A DNA stretch of 64,000 nucleotides, taken from contig NC_088307.1 in NCBI RefSeq assembly GCF_032854445.1, forward strand, positions 19,790,017 through 19,854,016, read 5' to 3'. The translations under genes and the position numbers were made by a program. Positions 48,201-60,445 of this stretch are shown one piece after another. Each line of letters begins with the position of its first letter. Positions within the stretch are counted from its first letter, which is position 1. This DNA is from Liolophura sinensis (lineage: Eukaryota > Mollusca > Polyplacophora > Chitonida > Chitonidae). A model generated the notes under the pieces. The model saw only the letters and a program-made list of their open reading frames with translations, ran no database searches and had not been told where the DNA came from.

Positions 48201-51024
48201 TAAATGTGATGCATTTTGAGTAATTCTTCAATAGCAACATCTAATAAATTGCAAGTAACATCAGTACATTTTATATTTGCCCATTTCTGCTTCAGCCATG
48301 GTGCTATTTTACATCAACAGACAGAATAAAACCCTGGCTTGTATTTCACTGGTTTCGTGCGCGTATTTGCCAGCTATCACACTGTTGTCGCTGCTCTGGT
48401 TTTACTCTTTATGCAGTAAGACTTTAGTTATACTGCTAGGTACCTGTCAGGAGTTTGCTCCTGTCACTCTGGTTTTACTCTTTGTGCAGTAAGACTGTAG
48501 TCATATTGTCAGGTACCTGTCAGGAGTTTGCTCCTATCACTCTGGTTTTACTCTCACTGCAGTAAGACTGTAGTTATATTCTCAGGTGCCTGTCAATATT
48601 TTGCTCCTGTCACTCTGGTTTTACTCTTTATGCAGTAAGACTGTAGTTATATTGTCAGGTACCTGTCAGTATTTTGCTCCTATCACTCTGGTTTTACTCT
48701 TTGTGCAGTAAGACTGTGGTTATATTGTCAGGTACCTCTCAATATTTTGCTCCTGTCACTCTGGTTTTACTCTTTATGCAGTAAGACTGTAGTTATATTG
48801 TCAGGTACCTGTCAATAGTTTTCCTCAGGATTCCTCTGGTTTCCTCCACCGATAAACCTGACCCACTGCCACATAAGGGAAAAATTCTTGAGCATGACAT
48901 CAAGCACTACTCATTCAATCCATCAATCAACTGCTTAGAGCCACCAAATCATGATGTTCCACTGCAACACGAAACCCTGTCTTTCACCTCAAATTTGCAT
49001 GTGAAAAGCTCTTTATGAAGAAACATGAAGACTTTAACATGAAACTTTTCATGCCAATACTTAAGTTGTTTTTAAGACATTAATCAAGCTTCATATGAGC
49101 ACAGCGTAAAACACCAATCAAAAAAATAAATCAATTAATCAACCGTCACCAAAAAAAAAAAAAATCTTAAGTGGTCCTATAAGGTGGATGAATCAATCAG
49201 AATCAAACAAAACGTGTCACTTGAAAAATACTGAACTTAAATTACAGAGGTTTAACTGTACTGATTGAATCATGAACTTTTATGTGACAGTGTGTTAATT
49301 TCTGTTGCACTTAACAGACCAGAGATATTCACTTGATGACTCACTAAACTGACTGAAGCAGAGGGCGCACATAATCATTACAAGGGGGACAACTCCAGTC
49401 CAAAAATATATGTGATTTAGCAAGGTTTAGCAACACCCGTTGCCAGATCGCAAATTGCTGAACCTCAGGTGATGTGGTGTGATCAGTCTTCTCTCTTGGT
49501 TGTGCCCACTTACCATAAGAGCTTTCAGAGTCTCTCTCACTTCTTTTCCCCTGGATATCAACACTTCTTTTGATCGCTGAACATCGTCTGATTTAACCTT
49601 CAAAAAATACACATGGGACCAGTCAATCAGTAATAACCCAAAACTTTTGCCTTTCAAATCTCAAAAGGTTTGAAAATCCGTTTAGGGTCCAAATCAATTT
49701 TCAGGTGCGACAACATTATCAGTGGGTTGTTTCTGGGACTAACATGGCAGATATCTGTTATGCTAGTCCCTGAACTTCAACAATTAAATTTTAATAACAT
49801 TTGATTTTTTCTTTTCAATTTGAAATGTTAAATATCCCTCCTCCCCCTATGCCTTAGAAGAAGATACCAATAACCAAATTTTCACCAACAATATTAATTG
49901 AATAAAATGGCTGATTTTATATTTATGTATGTTTATAGTTATCCGTTGTATAAAAACCACACATCAAATGCTACGATGACGATGAATAAGCACCCAACCT
50001 GTGCCTTGACAAGTGTTTTCATCATCCCAGCTATTGAATCTCTTTGTTCTTCCAGAGTTGTCTTCCTTGAATCCAGCATCTTCAGTTGTTTGAAGTCCTC
50101 TACCTTCAGTCATGATACAACAAAGCTTGAACAATACTTGCATTTTTAAGAAATTCAATTTGAGCGACACCAATTTTATTTTGCGTTTTAAAGGCGAGCC
50201 AACACTATAAATCCAAAATATGGAATGCAAATTAAACTTAAAATCCACGTTTTCATTTTTTTTTTTCACATTTTATGAAGTTTTTCAAGACTTTCTGATC
50301 AAGTGAAGGTATGTCCTCAACAGGACAAATTGCTGCTATGGTCCAAGCATTCCATGAATCAGATGATTTTCAATTTTATTTTTATACAGTCCTCCAACAT
50401 TAAAAAAAGATTTGTCTTACCCCTAAAACAACTATTCATACTGCTTTGGCCCAAAAGATGAAGAAAAAACTATGCCTTATGATTTGTTAGTTTACGGTTT
50501 GTTGTTAGAAAATGGCCACAATAGGGAAGGTTGAGTAAATCATACACAACATTTGTCTGACAAATTGCGAGTAAAACCATTTACATTACCCAAATGACAA
50601 GACGACATGATCATTGACTGACTGATTGGTGTTTACAAATAACCAAGCACTGAAGGACCAACTGATACAGTGTATATCAGCAACCTCAAAGGTTGGTCCC
50701 ATTGGCCAGTGGCTTTTCATGGTTAATTCAGACTGCTGAATTAGAATCACATACCAGTTTTTGCAAGTCGATGGTGTTGCCACGACGATGTATGTTATCT
50801 CTCAGGACGTCAAACTCGTGGATTAAGCGTTTTTCAAGGTCAAGGTCAACTTGAACAGGAGAGGTGTGTTGTGCGACTGCATTACTGATGAACAGCGCAG
50901 AGCTCTGTGTCCGGGTGCTCCGGAGACGAACTGTCCATAAGCGATGAACTTGACAGCATTTTACCAGAACTATCTTCCTAAGTTTGGCGTCCAGTGCTTT
51001 CTGCAGGGGTTTAAAGGCAGCCAT
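36249..51024 (-). CDS. Mitochondrial seryl-tRNA synthetase-like protein, SLIMP type
   Basis: Coding exons in gene order: 50755-51024, 49999-50097, 49514-49597, 47769-47843, 46230-46272, 45256-45319, 44725-44866, 43976-44011, 42604-42700, 41783-41839, 40643-40689, 39846-39952, 38493-38585, 37236-37301, 36249-36308; about 445 residues. Exon 1 gives a basic N-terminus like a mitochondrial targeting peptide; exons 2-3 a coiled-coil arm (DFKQLKMLDSRKTTLEEQRD); exon 4 the SerRS signature LRLPNQLHPDT; exon 7 NVGPTAYYLLGELASLEQ. Exons 9-11 cover the catalytic site: the TxE serine loop is replaced (KIANSYHLEG) and motif 2 reads RSYSPK, not a FRxE-type sequence, so Arg and Glu are lost. Motif 3 keeps its Arg (NVTRVLAALLEN). 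Such losses fit SLIMP, a SerRS paralogue that does not charge tRNA. Phases agree everywhere except exon 12 to 13: the donor at 39,846 is phase 2, the next exon phase 0; either an exon is missing or the donor two bases earlier (CCT|gtgagg) is used. Confidence 0.85.
37490..37742. repeat. 17-18-bp minisatellite, copy 2 (expanded)
   Basis: About 13 units of cacacccagtgattgttta, including a re-duplicated block with the unique stretch caacaacagcaggaaataat (37,440 and 37,588). Copy 1 has about five units and one such block. Confidence 0.85.
38090..38212 (-). mobile_element. SINE fragment, copy 2
   Basis: Equivalent of 13,707-13,832, inserted before the duplication. Confidence 0.7.
40020..40175 (-). 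mobile_element. SINE lacking tRNA head, copy 2
   Basis: Reverse-strand tail and body (ttgttttacgccgcactcaa ... ctgcaggttgctggcagacc). It is the same insertion as 15,615-15,716, but here the head side is gone. Similarity to block A copy 1 ends with it. Confidence 0.75.
40835..40900 (-). mobile_element. SINE end fragment, block X copy 2
   Basis: tttattcatttgattggtgt and accccgtactcaagaatatt, matching 24,276-24,340. Confidence 0.65.
41280..41705. repeat. 19-bp minisatellite, about 23 units
   Basis: Unit cacaatacacacctggtcc with variants (gcaat, ggttc, caact). It lies in the SLIMP-like intron between the exons at 41,783 and 40,689. All frames on both strands are nearly open as an artefact of the repeat (for example CVLWDQVCIVGPG). 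Block X copy 1 has a single unit at 24,735-24,757. Confidence 0.9.
42135..42365. repeat. 27-bp minisatellite, about 8-9 units
   Basis: Unit cagacaccagatatatctcc plus aaaaa, in the intron between the exons at 42,604 and 41,839. Block X copy 1 has one or two diverged units near 25,220-25,290. Confidence 0.85.
42640..43035 (-). repeat. Exon-9-derived ~80-bp tandem array with repeated 3' splice sites
   Basis: Five units. Read on the gene strand each is an acceptor-like tract ending ttttccag, then GTATACACACTGTCCTACCA and on to CCTAAGATTG. The last unit (ending at 42,700) runs into the real exon 9, which continues through YHLEGVSPSSFS to its donor at 42,604. The other four are upstream decoys, each a copy of the acceptor plus the first ~50 bases of exon 9, without a good donor of their own. 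Confidence 0.85.
43424..43690 (+). mobile_element. Full-length tRNA-headed SINE
   Basis: Starts ggggcctccatggctcagt (A box region tggctcagtgggttagcg), B box gagttcaagtcc at about 43,502, then the conserved body (gcctggtttccacccaccat, taagtgaaatattcttgagt) and tail aataaataaataaa. It lies in the SLIMP-like intron between exons 8 and 9. Confidence 0.9.
44345..44432 (-). mobile_element. tRNA-like SINE head, isolated
   Basis: Reverse strand reads gtagtggatagagcatctgc (A box) and ccggggttcagtcctaggtc (B box). No acceptor stem pairing or body follows, so a SINE or tRNA relic rather than a gene. Confidence 0.5.
44503..44690. repeat. Intron-7 segment related to both block A left ends
   Basis: Homologous to 866-1,190 and 25,770-25,950 (shared aaattggccaa(a/t)ccaac and tgtagttttgtct). 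Homology stops about 35-50 bases before exon 7, which could be the breakpoint at which truncated copies of the gene were cut. Confidence 0.6.
45523..45850 (-). mobile_element. Adjacent fragments of two SINE families
   Basis: 45,523-45,672 is the reverse tail and body of the tRNA-headed SINE (ttttacgccgtactgaagaa ... ccgcaagttgctgg). 45,740-45,849 is the middle of the (CACT)n-tailed SINE (ttcactgagacaccttacta, ccattatactgatacgggtc). They may be nested or a chimera. Confidence 0.7.
46551..46914 (-). mobile_element. Complete (CACT)n-tailed SINE
   Basis: Reverse orientation: gagtgagtgagtgagtgagt tail, ttcagtcatatgacgacgaa body, and a tRNA-like head whose sense strand begins ggccccgatagcacagttgg (A box tggtagagcg) with B-box-like gggtcgatcctgg. 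The anticodon arm CCGCTTCGGGAGCGG is still pairable. It is the reference copy for the family in this window. Confidence 0.85.
47395..47760. repeat. Dispersed repeat shared with the MIGA intron
   Basis: 47,520-47,640 (cagaagattataaaggcctt, aaaatgatagtttt, tttttctggtgagaa) resembles 57,975-58,095 inside the proposed DNA element, so it is probably a worn relative. 47,640-47,700 carries the aatcaaacaaaatg repeat. Confidence 0.55.
48370..48830. repeat. ~73-bp tandem repeat in SLIMP-like intron 3
   Basis: About six units of ctctggttttactctttatg, cagtaagactgtagttatat, tgtcaggtacctgtcaatat. A SINE-end remnant (aggaaaaattcttgagcatg-like) follows at about 48,870-49,140. Confidence 0.85.
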
Positions 51025-53561
51025 ATTGCACTATTTCTAAAGTTTGAACAAACTAGTTAGATCTCTTGGGCCCTGGGATCTGTTCAGTAGGCCAGCAAAT
51101 TACAATGAGCCATCTGGAAACAGTTCATTTAATAAAGTTTTGAAAGATCCAGTCAACATGGTCAAACATTGTTACTGTTTTTAACACTGTGGGCATATTG
51201 GATCAGTGTCCTGTGTCATAGTCATCAATTTTGATGTTCCTACAACAATAAATGTCACAAAGATAAATGTCACAACAATAAATGTCACAAAGATAAATGT
51301 CACAAAGATAATAATATGATGATGGGAATATTTAAACCAGGATGAAATAAAACTCTCTGCCATAGGAAGTTTCCAAAATATAGAGGAGCAGAAAAAGTTT
51401 CGAATTATATCACAGCAAAGGGGCAATGGACTTTTTGGGGGGGGGGGGGGAAGATGGGGTGTGGGGTAAGGGCGTGGTGAAGAGGATTTGACCCACAAGG
51501 TAAATGTCAGAATGTTAAATAAGGAAGCAGGTGATTTAGCTCGCTGAATTTGGGTGAGGGTCCATGGACTGCAGTTGGCCTTGATAGTTGATCTCTTCTA
51601 TCCATAAATAATGAACTGATATTTGACTCTCACAATTATCTGATCGGCAAATTTATATCAACATTTATAATTTAATTTAACTAATTCTGGTACGCCAAAA
51701 ATCTAGGCTAGGCAGTTGTACATTGATGATTTTAGCGCTGTAATTGTTTGTCATGTATGCCCGCTTTCTTACTTGCCAAAACGCTATCACGTGGACAAAA
51801 CGGCACAATTAACTTTACAACTCCCCTGGTCTGTTGTAATCTTTGGGGAGATACCGGTCGGCCTAAAAGCCTACCAGAACCACAGAAACAGGAAGCGCTG
51901 ACACGAAGCCTTGCTGCACTGTGTGCATGTTATTATTGTTATAAATCTTGATATCCGCTTAAATGCTGACATTGCATTTATCACCGTCACACAAGATGAA
52001 ATTACCAATCAGCTATCACTTCATGTTGAAGTTGAACATTTCCCCGGCACTTGACATTTCTCCCACGTGCTTTTTAGATGTTTAGGGTGTCTAAAAATTG
52101 CGGACCTAAACAAATATACGGTTAGGACATTCAAGCCAGTTAATTAGTTCTCTCGCACAAAATCCCGTATTCCTCTATTTCGGCATGTTTCTTTTCCCCA
52201 GATTCGAGTTTTAATGGTTTATAGAGCAGAACATTTAATTTTTTGTCATCAATTAATTAGGTCACTAAATAAACCTCCCATCCGAAAGCCAAAGTCCATT
52301 GCAATCTGAGAAGAGTATACATTTTTTTTCCTTTTCATGAAATAAACAAATGCCTTTTAAAGACGATTGTTTTAGTTTAGTGTTTGGAATCAAACACAAA
52401 TTTAGTCTAATGGTGATTTATTCCCACCATCAGCCAATGCCAAAAAGCAAAAAGACAGGAAAAAACAGGTGTCATTTAATAATGCACTGCGTCTAGGAAT
52501 AAGCCCTTCGTGTCTTGTATTTTCATACCTCCAAACACTAAAGAGTAGTAGGTTTGCATTTTCCATGTGCTTTCAATGTCATCATTCATAATTTAGTTTT
52601 TGGCAGGAATTATTTGAGGTTTTCAAACAATTTGCAGTCATATTCTTCTTTGACACTGCCGCCTAATAACGCGCCATCCCGCTACGGTGATAAGCATCGA
52701 TTTTATACAGGATTTTGTTGATCACTGATCTTCTGTTATTCATTTTTGCGGTAGCCTAGTTGCAGGTTTCCACCCGCAGTGGCTCACCGGCAATCACAAG
52801 TGTTACTTTAGTTATAGCATGGTGTATTTGACTTATCTACGGTTCAACAGTCCAGATATCTGAACTTCGTGTAGTTGACAAATAATCGATTCAGTGAGCT
52901 CCAAAGCCTACAATGTGTCAAATTTTGCCAAAAGAGAGCTTTTTGACTGCTGCAGTTAACAGGTTAAGCAGGTAAGTTCGACAATTGGAGCACAAAGGAG
53001 GCAAGCACCATGACTGAAGCTGAAAACTGATTTAACAATGTTTTAATGTACTGAGCTGGTCAGCTTCACCCATTCCTCAGATAAGACTGACGGTGTTGGA
53101 AGCAAAGAAAAATGCTTCATTAGAGAAATTTTCGGAAATATATTGTAACAAGCGCTGACCTGGTATATTTATTTGTCTACAATGAGATCAAACCTATCTG
53201 AGTATTTCTGCACCTTTGTTTTGTAGGTTCCGGTCAATACATAAAGTAAATACTCTGAATATTTTGTGTTCGGCCTAACCGCGTAATCTCCTGTAAAGTC
53301 ACATGACCTGTGCTTGCCATCATCCTTGACCTTTTTATACTCAGGGGAAGCCTAATTTTGCACACAGAACTAACCGAGGGATGAAAATGTTAATGACCGA
53401 GGTTGTAGAGTTGTACTGCTGACAGATCTATTTTTTTAACGGAGTCGTTTCATCTACAGGTTATCTTGTTCGCTATTTTCTTCAAAATTGTCTGCATTAT
53501 CCGCAAAAGCATTCTCACGTGAGAATGTATATATAGTCTTGATGCGTACCTTAGTATGATT

Positions 53562-53757
53562 CATTTATTTGTTTGATGGGTGTTTTACACCGTACTCAAG
53601 AATATTTCACTTCTACGACGGCGGCCAGCATGATGGTGGGAGGAAAGTGGGCACAGCCCGGGGGAAACCCACGGCCATCTGCAGGTTGCTGACACTTCCC
53701 ACTTATGACCGGAGAGGAAGCCTGCATGAGCTGGACTTGAACTCACAGCAACCGCAG
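53562..53757 (-). mobile_element. tRNA-headed SINE, reverse, head truncated
   Basis: ttgatgggtgttttacaccg, cgacggcggccagcatgatg, and the reverse B box ggacttgaactcaca. The A-box end is lost. Confidence 0.85.
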
Positions 53758-54084
53758 AATATGTATGAGCCACTTCGTAAGCGACCTACTTGTTTATAGC
53801 CCAACAGCTGATCACCTATGTCACAGGAATCCCTAAGCCATGTGACAGTGAGAACTTAATTCTGCTTTAGTTCCATCTGATTTCTGCCAGGTTTAGGTGT
53901 GGCTCTGTACTGGGTGGTACATTAGTGCATCATTATATCAGTGAAATGATACACCTGCAGCTGAGAGGAAGCCACATGATGTATCTGTGAATTGTTGAAA
54001 TATGTGATGTTTTGGAATGTACATTCCCTGACAACACAGCTCATATATTAGAATTGTAACTCATGCTAAACACATCAGTTGTAT

Positions 54085-54195
54085 TTATATGATTAATTAT
54101 ATGAATATAATTATGTATATATAATTGTATAGATATAATTATATAGATTTAATTATAGGAATATTATTATATAAATATAATTATATAAATTAATA
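54085..54195. repeat. AT-rich ataattata tandem repeat
   Basis: Imperfect repeats of atataattatatagatataa, about 15 bp per unit. Low complexity. Confidence 0.7.
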
Positions 54196-54450
54196 TCATG
54201 AACACATGTTCAATTAGCTAAGTGATGCAACTTGTCCCATGTGAAATTTGCACAAGTATTTATCTTGTTGACTTAATACACCTGATATGCCTTTTTGTTA
54301 TCTGAACTTTTCATTTTCTCTTACAGGTGCCTGACATTGCCAGAAATGTAGACCTGGCACAGAATCTTTCCTTTGCTACAATCTTTGCCTGCATTCGTGG
54401 GCTCCACATTTCTTTTAAATCCAACACAAGATACCAACTGCTCACAAATC

Positions 54451-57400
54451 ATGGATCATTTAAAAGGAATAAATCTACCGTCGATCTCAAGGCTTCGCAC
54501 ATTCAGCACTCCCACTAGGCTGACAGTGATGGGTGTGTCTGTCGGGATTGGGCTTATTGCCCTGTTGGCTGTGCTCTTCAGGAGGAGGCGTGGCCCACGC
54601 CCAATCGAAAAAAAGACGGGGAGTTTCCGAGAACGACAAACGTACAAAACACCCTTGGCCCTTAGTCCAAATGGAGGTAAGAGAGTATCTATTGTAGGAG
54701 ACCAGTTGATTTCACTCTTGATGTATTGGTACTGTTTCAGGTTGGGGCATGTTTTTCAAGCTTGTGCTGTACCCTCACTGAGTTTGGGGAACTATTTATT
54801 TATTGTCTTGTATTTATTTGATTGGTGTTTTACACTGTACTCAACAATATTTCACTTGTAAGACCAGCATTATGGTTACAGGGATCTGGGCAGAACTCGG
54901 GTGGAAACACACGACCATCTGCAATGTTTAGTGACAATAAGCAGTGTCAGTTGAAAAAATGGTAACACCAGATGGTTTCCTCCGCTAATTGAAAATGAGA
55001 TGTTCACCAGCATGGCATTTAACGCATATCAACTGAATAAACAGAATGCAAAGTTGCTTTAAATATATCATAAATTTTTTTTTTCCATCAAAACTATCTT
55101 ATCACTTTAGACTTTTTGCATTTTATGTGGAATTTTCATGAGGAATTTTTTTCTGAAATTCTGTCTTCATATAACTGGTGGGGGCCTCCGTGGCTTAGGT
55201 TGGTTAGCGCTCTAGCGCATCGTAATGACCCAGGAGCCTCTCACCAATACGGTCGCTGTGAGTTCAAGTCCAGCTCATGCTGGCTTCCTCTCCGGTCGTA
55301 AGTGGGAAGGTCTTGCAGCAACCTGCGGATGGTCGTGGGTTTTCCCCGGGCTCTACCCGGTTTCCTCCCACCATAATGCTGGCCGCCGTCGTGTAAGTGA
55401 AATGTTCTTGAGTACGGCATAAAACACCAATCAAATATATAAATAAAATAAATAAATCATATAACTGGCTGCAGATTAAGTGAATTCAGCCTTGTATTGC
55501 CAGCTGGAGCAGTAAAACATTGCAAAGTACTGTTACTCCAGTGAAACAAAGAATGGAAAAGCTTATTTCTTTATCGAATGAATGAATGAATGAATATGAC
55601 TTAAAAAAGATACAGTAAAAGGAACTCGTATAGAAAGATAAAGATGATGATAACAAAGATGTTTCTATGCCAAATGAAAAAAGTTATGTCCCGGAATTTT
55701 TGTCAAAAGAATTTCTTTGGGGGTATTTTTATACCCATTAATTACCCCTCTATATTATGCATATTTTCCGTCAACGGCCAGATTTTTCCGAAATTATGTC
55801 ATCGTTGATCTTGCTTAGGACTTGGTGAGCACCCCCGAAGTGCTTCTAGTCCAGTGAACCGTGTCGCTATAGTGTGGACAAGGTGACATGAGCAAAGATA
55901 CTGCATGGCTTCTCCGTGTCAGTTTAGCGCCCCCTCTGCACCCCTACACCCACCTCCATTTGGTGTGTTTCCCACACCCCAACTCCCATTCAGCCAGACC
56001 CATTCTGTCTGTCCCCCTCAAAGTTCTTTTTAAACAGGGGTCATCATTGACATCACCGTTGCAAGTTTATTAATTTCTGGACTGAATGCTGGAGCCTTAA
56101 GAAAACTGTACTTTGAAGCTATTTTACCCCCAAATGCAAAAGTTGAAAACTTTTGTTTGTACTGTAATGTTATCACACATGATAATCTGCACATTAAGAC
56201 ATAAAACCAAAGGATTTCATGTATCCTTATGGTCACATAGATATATGACATGTTTCAGATCTGCCTCGATTGAGTAGGAGACCGGGAAGCCCTGGACGTT
56301 TAAGTAGGGCAGCGTTAAGACAACGGTCAATGAGTCGCACTCCGTCCATGTCCAGCGTGAGTCAAGCTTCGACAATTTCCACACTGACACAGCCAGTAGA
56401 CACCTCCAGCATGCCTCCTCCTCAACTCTGTGAACTAGGTAAGTCTACTGTAAAAGAGCAATAGAATTGACGTCAGATTTCAAACAATTGTTCATTGTAT
56501 TTAAACCTGTTGATAATCCCATCCACATTTTGGAATTTCTTTATTTCTTTAGGTGAAATTTGAAGATGACCCCTTAGACCCAATATGATTTGAATTTTTG
56601 TCACGATTGATGTGTTTTTAGTTTTAATTAAATTTAATTTATTAATTTAATTAAAACCTGAGCTGAAGTATATATTAAACAGACATGATGTAGTGTGTGA
56701 CAAGTGAAACATCAGTAGGGGTGAGGGGGTCCTATGTGGCTGAGGTAGTTACCGTGCATGTGCGGCACAATGACCCAGGAGCCTCTAACCAATGCGGTTT
56801 CTGTAAGTTCAAGTGTGGCCATACGTGGGAAGGTCAGTCAGCAACCTGCAGATTGTCGTGGGTTTCCCGTAGGCTATGCCCGGTCTCCTCCCCCCAACAA
56901 TGTTGGCCGCTGTTGTATAAGTGAAATATTCTTGAGTATGACGTAAAACACAAATCAAATAAATAAATGAACATCAGTGAAAAAGTTTTAAATGAACAGA
57001 CAGCTTTAACAACTAGCTTGATGTCATTTTGCTGATTGAAAGTTTCCATGAACTCTTATTAGAGTACACTGTAGGCCAGCAAATTAATCACTCTGGTTAC
57101 TAGAATATTTTTAATTTCATTTTCTTTTTTTTTTTTTAGTTTTTGCATTCCATCTTATGCTGTTTAATAGTATATAATTCTGTGCTTGACCAATTTGTAA
57201 AACCAGTTGATAAAATTCCATGTCTGATTTTGGTGCAGGCTTGGAAACATTTCATCAGGCTATAACATATTGGGAAGATGCATTGACCAAAATGAGCTAC
57301 CTGGATGATGAAAACCATCTTGCTATTCCTGTAAGTTTGAAACAAAATAGGGAAATCTTACATGCCTAAAGTAAGGTATTTCATTTAAAGGAGAAGAAAA

Positions 57401-60400
57401 CATAACAACATGACACTATAGACTGAAAAGAGCACATTTTTTTCTATCTGGTGGTGTCTGCTGCATAATTTTGTGATTTTTCTTCGCCATACACGTAAAG
57501 CCTAAAAATGGCAAAGCTGGCATAAATCGCTGAGTTCATCGCATCCTCCATCTTTAACACCCTGTAATTTATGCTGGGGGTGAGTTGCCTCCCAGCCAAT
57601 GGGAGTCGTTAAAACTGCTGGCTTGTTGGTGTAAACTCGGAACCTACGTCCAACATTACGGTTTCCTGATCGTCAAGCGGAAAATGAACTGTACTGTTCC
57701 GTACCTTCTGAGAAAGAAGAGTTCTACTGGAAATGTGCGAACTGCACTTTGGCGGTTTCCGACGGCAATTCTCCTCGTAACACAGAAGACTTCAGGACTA
57801 GTTCTTCGGCAAAATGGAGTCGCCCACAGCGGATGTTGGCGCTGACTTTATTTATAACTTATCAACTTGAGGTACATATTAGAATTTTTTTATGCCATGC
57901 ACCTGCGAGGTAATGCATACTCTTTTACTCTTTTGGCATTTGATTGATATTAGATTTTCTTCTCATTGAAAGTTTGGTGTGAAAAAATGCACTTTCAGAA
58001 GAACATAAAGGCCTTAAAATAATACTTTGAAACGATCTCTTAGATTTTTCTGATGAGAAGTGGATCAAACTTCACAAAAATACATTTTATATTTATCTAT
58101 TTATTTATGAATGCATTTGAAAATGTTTCTTCTCCTTTGCACAGGATGCTGACACAAGTTCTCTTCAGCATCAGATAGAATATCTGCTGGATGCATCGTA
58201 TCGAATACAGGATGAATATGAGCGCAGATGTTGTCGTCATGCCGACCAGTTGGCCCTAGATACGGCAATGACTGCCATAACTGAAATGGACGGACTTTAT
58301 GATCGTTCTCACATGGATGCAGAGTCTATGAGTGATCAGGAGTCATTTGTGTCTGCGAGAGACGTAAGTTGTTTATGTCTGCGAGGGACGTAAGTCGTTT
58401 GTGTCTGCGAGAGACGTAAGTCATTTGTGTCTGCGAGAGATGTAAGTTGTTTGTGTCTGTGAGGGATGTAAGTCGTCTGTGTCTGCGAGACACGTAAATC
58501 GTTTGTGTCTTTGAGAGATGTAACTTAGTAGTGTCTATGATAAAAGTAAGTTTTAGTGTGTGTGCTGGAGGCGTAAGTTATTTTCGTGTGTCAGAGACAT
58601 AAAGTTGTTTGGGTGTACCAAAGACGTAAGTATGCTTGTAACATGGACAGAAGCTGTCGTGAGATTTAGTATCTCTTCTGAATATCTTGTTAACAGTTGG
58701 CGGACCTGTCAGATCTAGAGAGTCACAGAGAACTGTTTCAGCATCTGGCGCTGTACGAGGCAGGACTCATGGAGCTCAAACACGGGAACATACCTTGCAG
58801 GACTCTGAGGTTAGGATATTACAGACCTGTTTACTCTTAAGAATGTAGCGTAATTCTTACGATTTTTTATCATAAATTACGCCCCTACATCATCGCAGAA
58901 ATAATTACAAATATTGCACTTTTTGTCTAATGGTTTGTAAGTAAAAATTGGTCTTGGTCTCCTGATTTTATTTTCATTGGCTTTCCAAAAGACCTTGGGA
59001 GTATATAGACACCTTAGCTATCTGATAGTCAGCAATAAGTTGTTGTGCTCAAAAACTACTAATTTTTGTCTCAGATTTCTAATTTTTGTTACTTTGATTA
59101 CTCCAAGTAGAAGTTTGAGGTAATCAGGTCTGATATTATGGAGTCTTTGCTGGCAATCAAGTGTCACTGAAATATGAGACTGATTCCACAAAACCAGCCC
59201 TGGCTTCACAAATCCATGAGAAAGTAACAATAAAACGAAGAATATGATCTTAAAGGAAAGAAAGATATGACAAGATAGTGCATAAAGAAAGATATGCAGA
59301 GATAGTGCATAAAGAAAGATATGCCGAGATAGTGCATAAAGAAAGACATGCCGAGATAGTGAAATAAAAGATATGTTTATATCCCCTCTATTTAATGTAT
59401 ATTTTCTGTCATTGGTGGGAAGTTGGAAAACATTTGGAGTGAGTGAGTGAGTGCTTGGGGTTTAACGTCGTACTCAACAATTTTTCAGTCATATGACAAC
59501 GAAGGAATCCTTAGGATGCATGTACGTGTAATATGCCTCCTTGTTGCAGGACAGATTTCCACCGCTCTTCTATTTAGTGCTGCTTCACTGAGACGACTCA
59601 CCAAAGGCAAGTAAGCCGCCCCGCCCGAGCCATTATACTGATACGGGTCAACCAGTCGTTGCACTATCCCCTTCATGCTGAACGCCAAGCGTGGAAGTTA
59701 CAACTTCCTCTTTTGAAGTCTTAGGTGTGACTTTATCAAGGATTGATCCTGGATCCACCAGTCCTGAGGAAACATTTGGAAGTGACTTTCTCAATCAACA
59801 TGCAACTAATAGGAAACCAGCTTAGTGCTCCCCTTTTACAGTTCTTCCTCAAGTTGTGTTGACAACTATCACCATTAATTTCACTACTCCAGGCTACTTA
59901 TTTTTTTATCATTTTTTTTGGCATATCTTCCTTCATGTTCCTTAAAACTGTGCTCCTTGTTTTATTGTACCTTGTCATGTATCTGCGGTGGAAATCCGTC
60001 CTGCAACAAGGAGGTACATTACATGCTCTTTAAGGACTCCTGCATTGTTGTATGACTGAAAAATTGTCAAGTACGACATTAAACCTCAAGCACTCACTCA
60101 CTCTCGTGTATCCTTTAACTTAACAAATTGTCAAATTTTGTTTTTAATACCAAAATATCAGTACTTCACCCAGGGCACTCCTGTTTCCTCCGCCCATTAA
60201 ATTAGTCCCCATTGTATAAGTGAATAAACGTAAAACACCAATCAAATATATAAAATAAATAAATATAAGTGAAAAATCTTGCAATTCAGATAAATAAATA
60301 ATTCTGGGTCTTCCTCTTCAAATACACTATAGGGACAAAAGTTACAAACTCAAAGTTTTAAGAGGCGTGTTATTGTCCAAGCGGAATATTAGTTTCCTCA

Positions 60401-60413
60401 GCACTACACACTG

Positions 60414-60445
<32 letters not shown>

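Larger units (their letters stand above)
51025..54326. promoter_or_regulatory. Divergent intergenic region, SLIMP-like gene and MIGA
   Basis: No coding exon found. Contains satellite-like taaatgtcacaaagataaat (51,245-51,310), a G-run at 51,439-51,451, a SINE at 53,562 and AT repeats at 54,085-54,195. A donor AAGCAG|gtaagt at 52,971 could end a MIGA 5' UTR exon that splices to the acceptor at 54,326. The SLIMP-like promoter should lie just right of 51,024. Confidence 0.45.

Noticed and set aside
57585-57845. 86-codon plus-strand frame in a MIGA intron
   Set aside because: It lies inside the proposed transposon-like element, has no family signature and no homologous exon phase.
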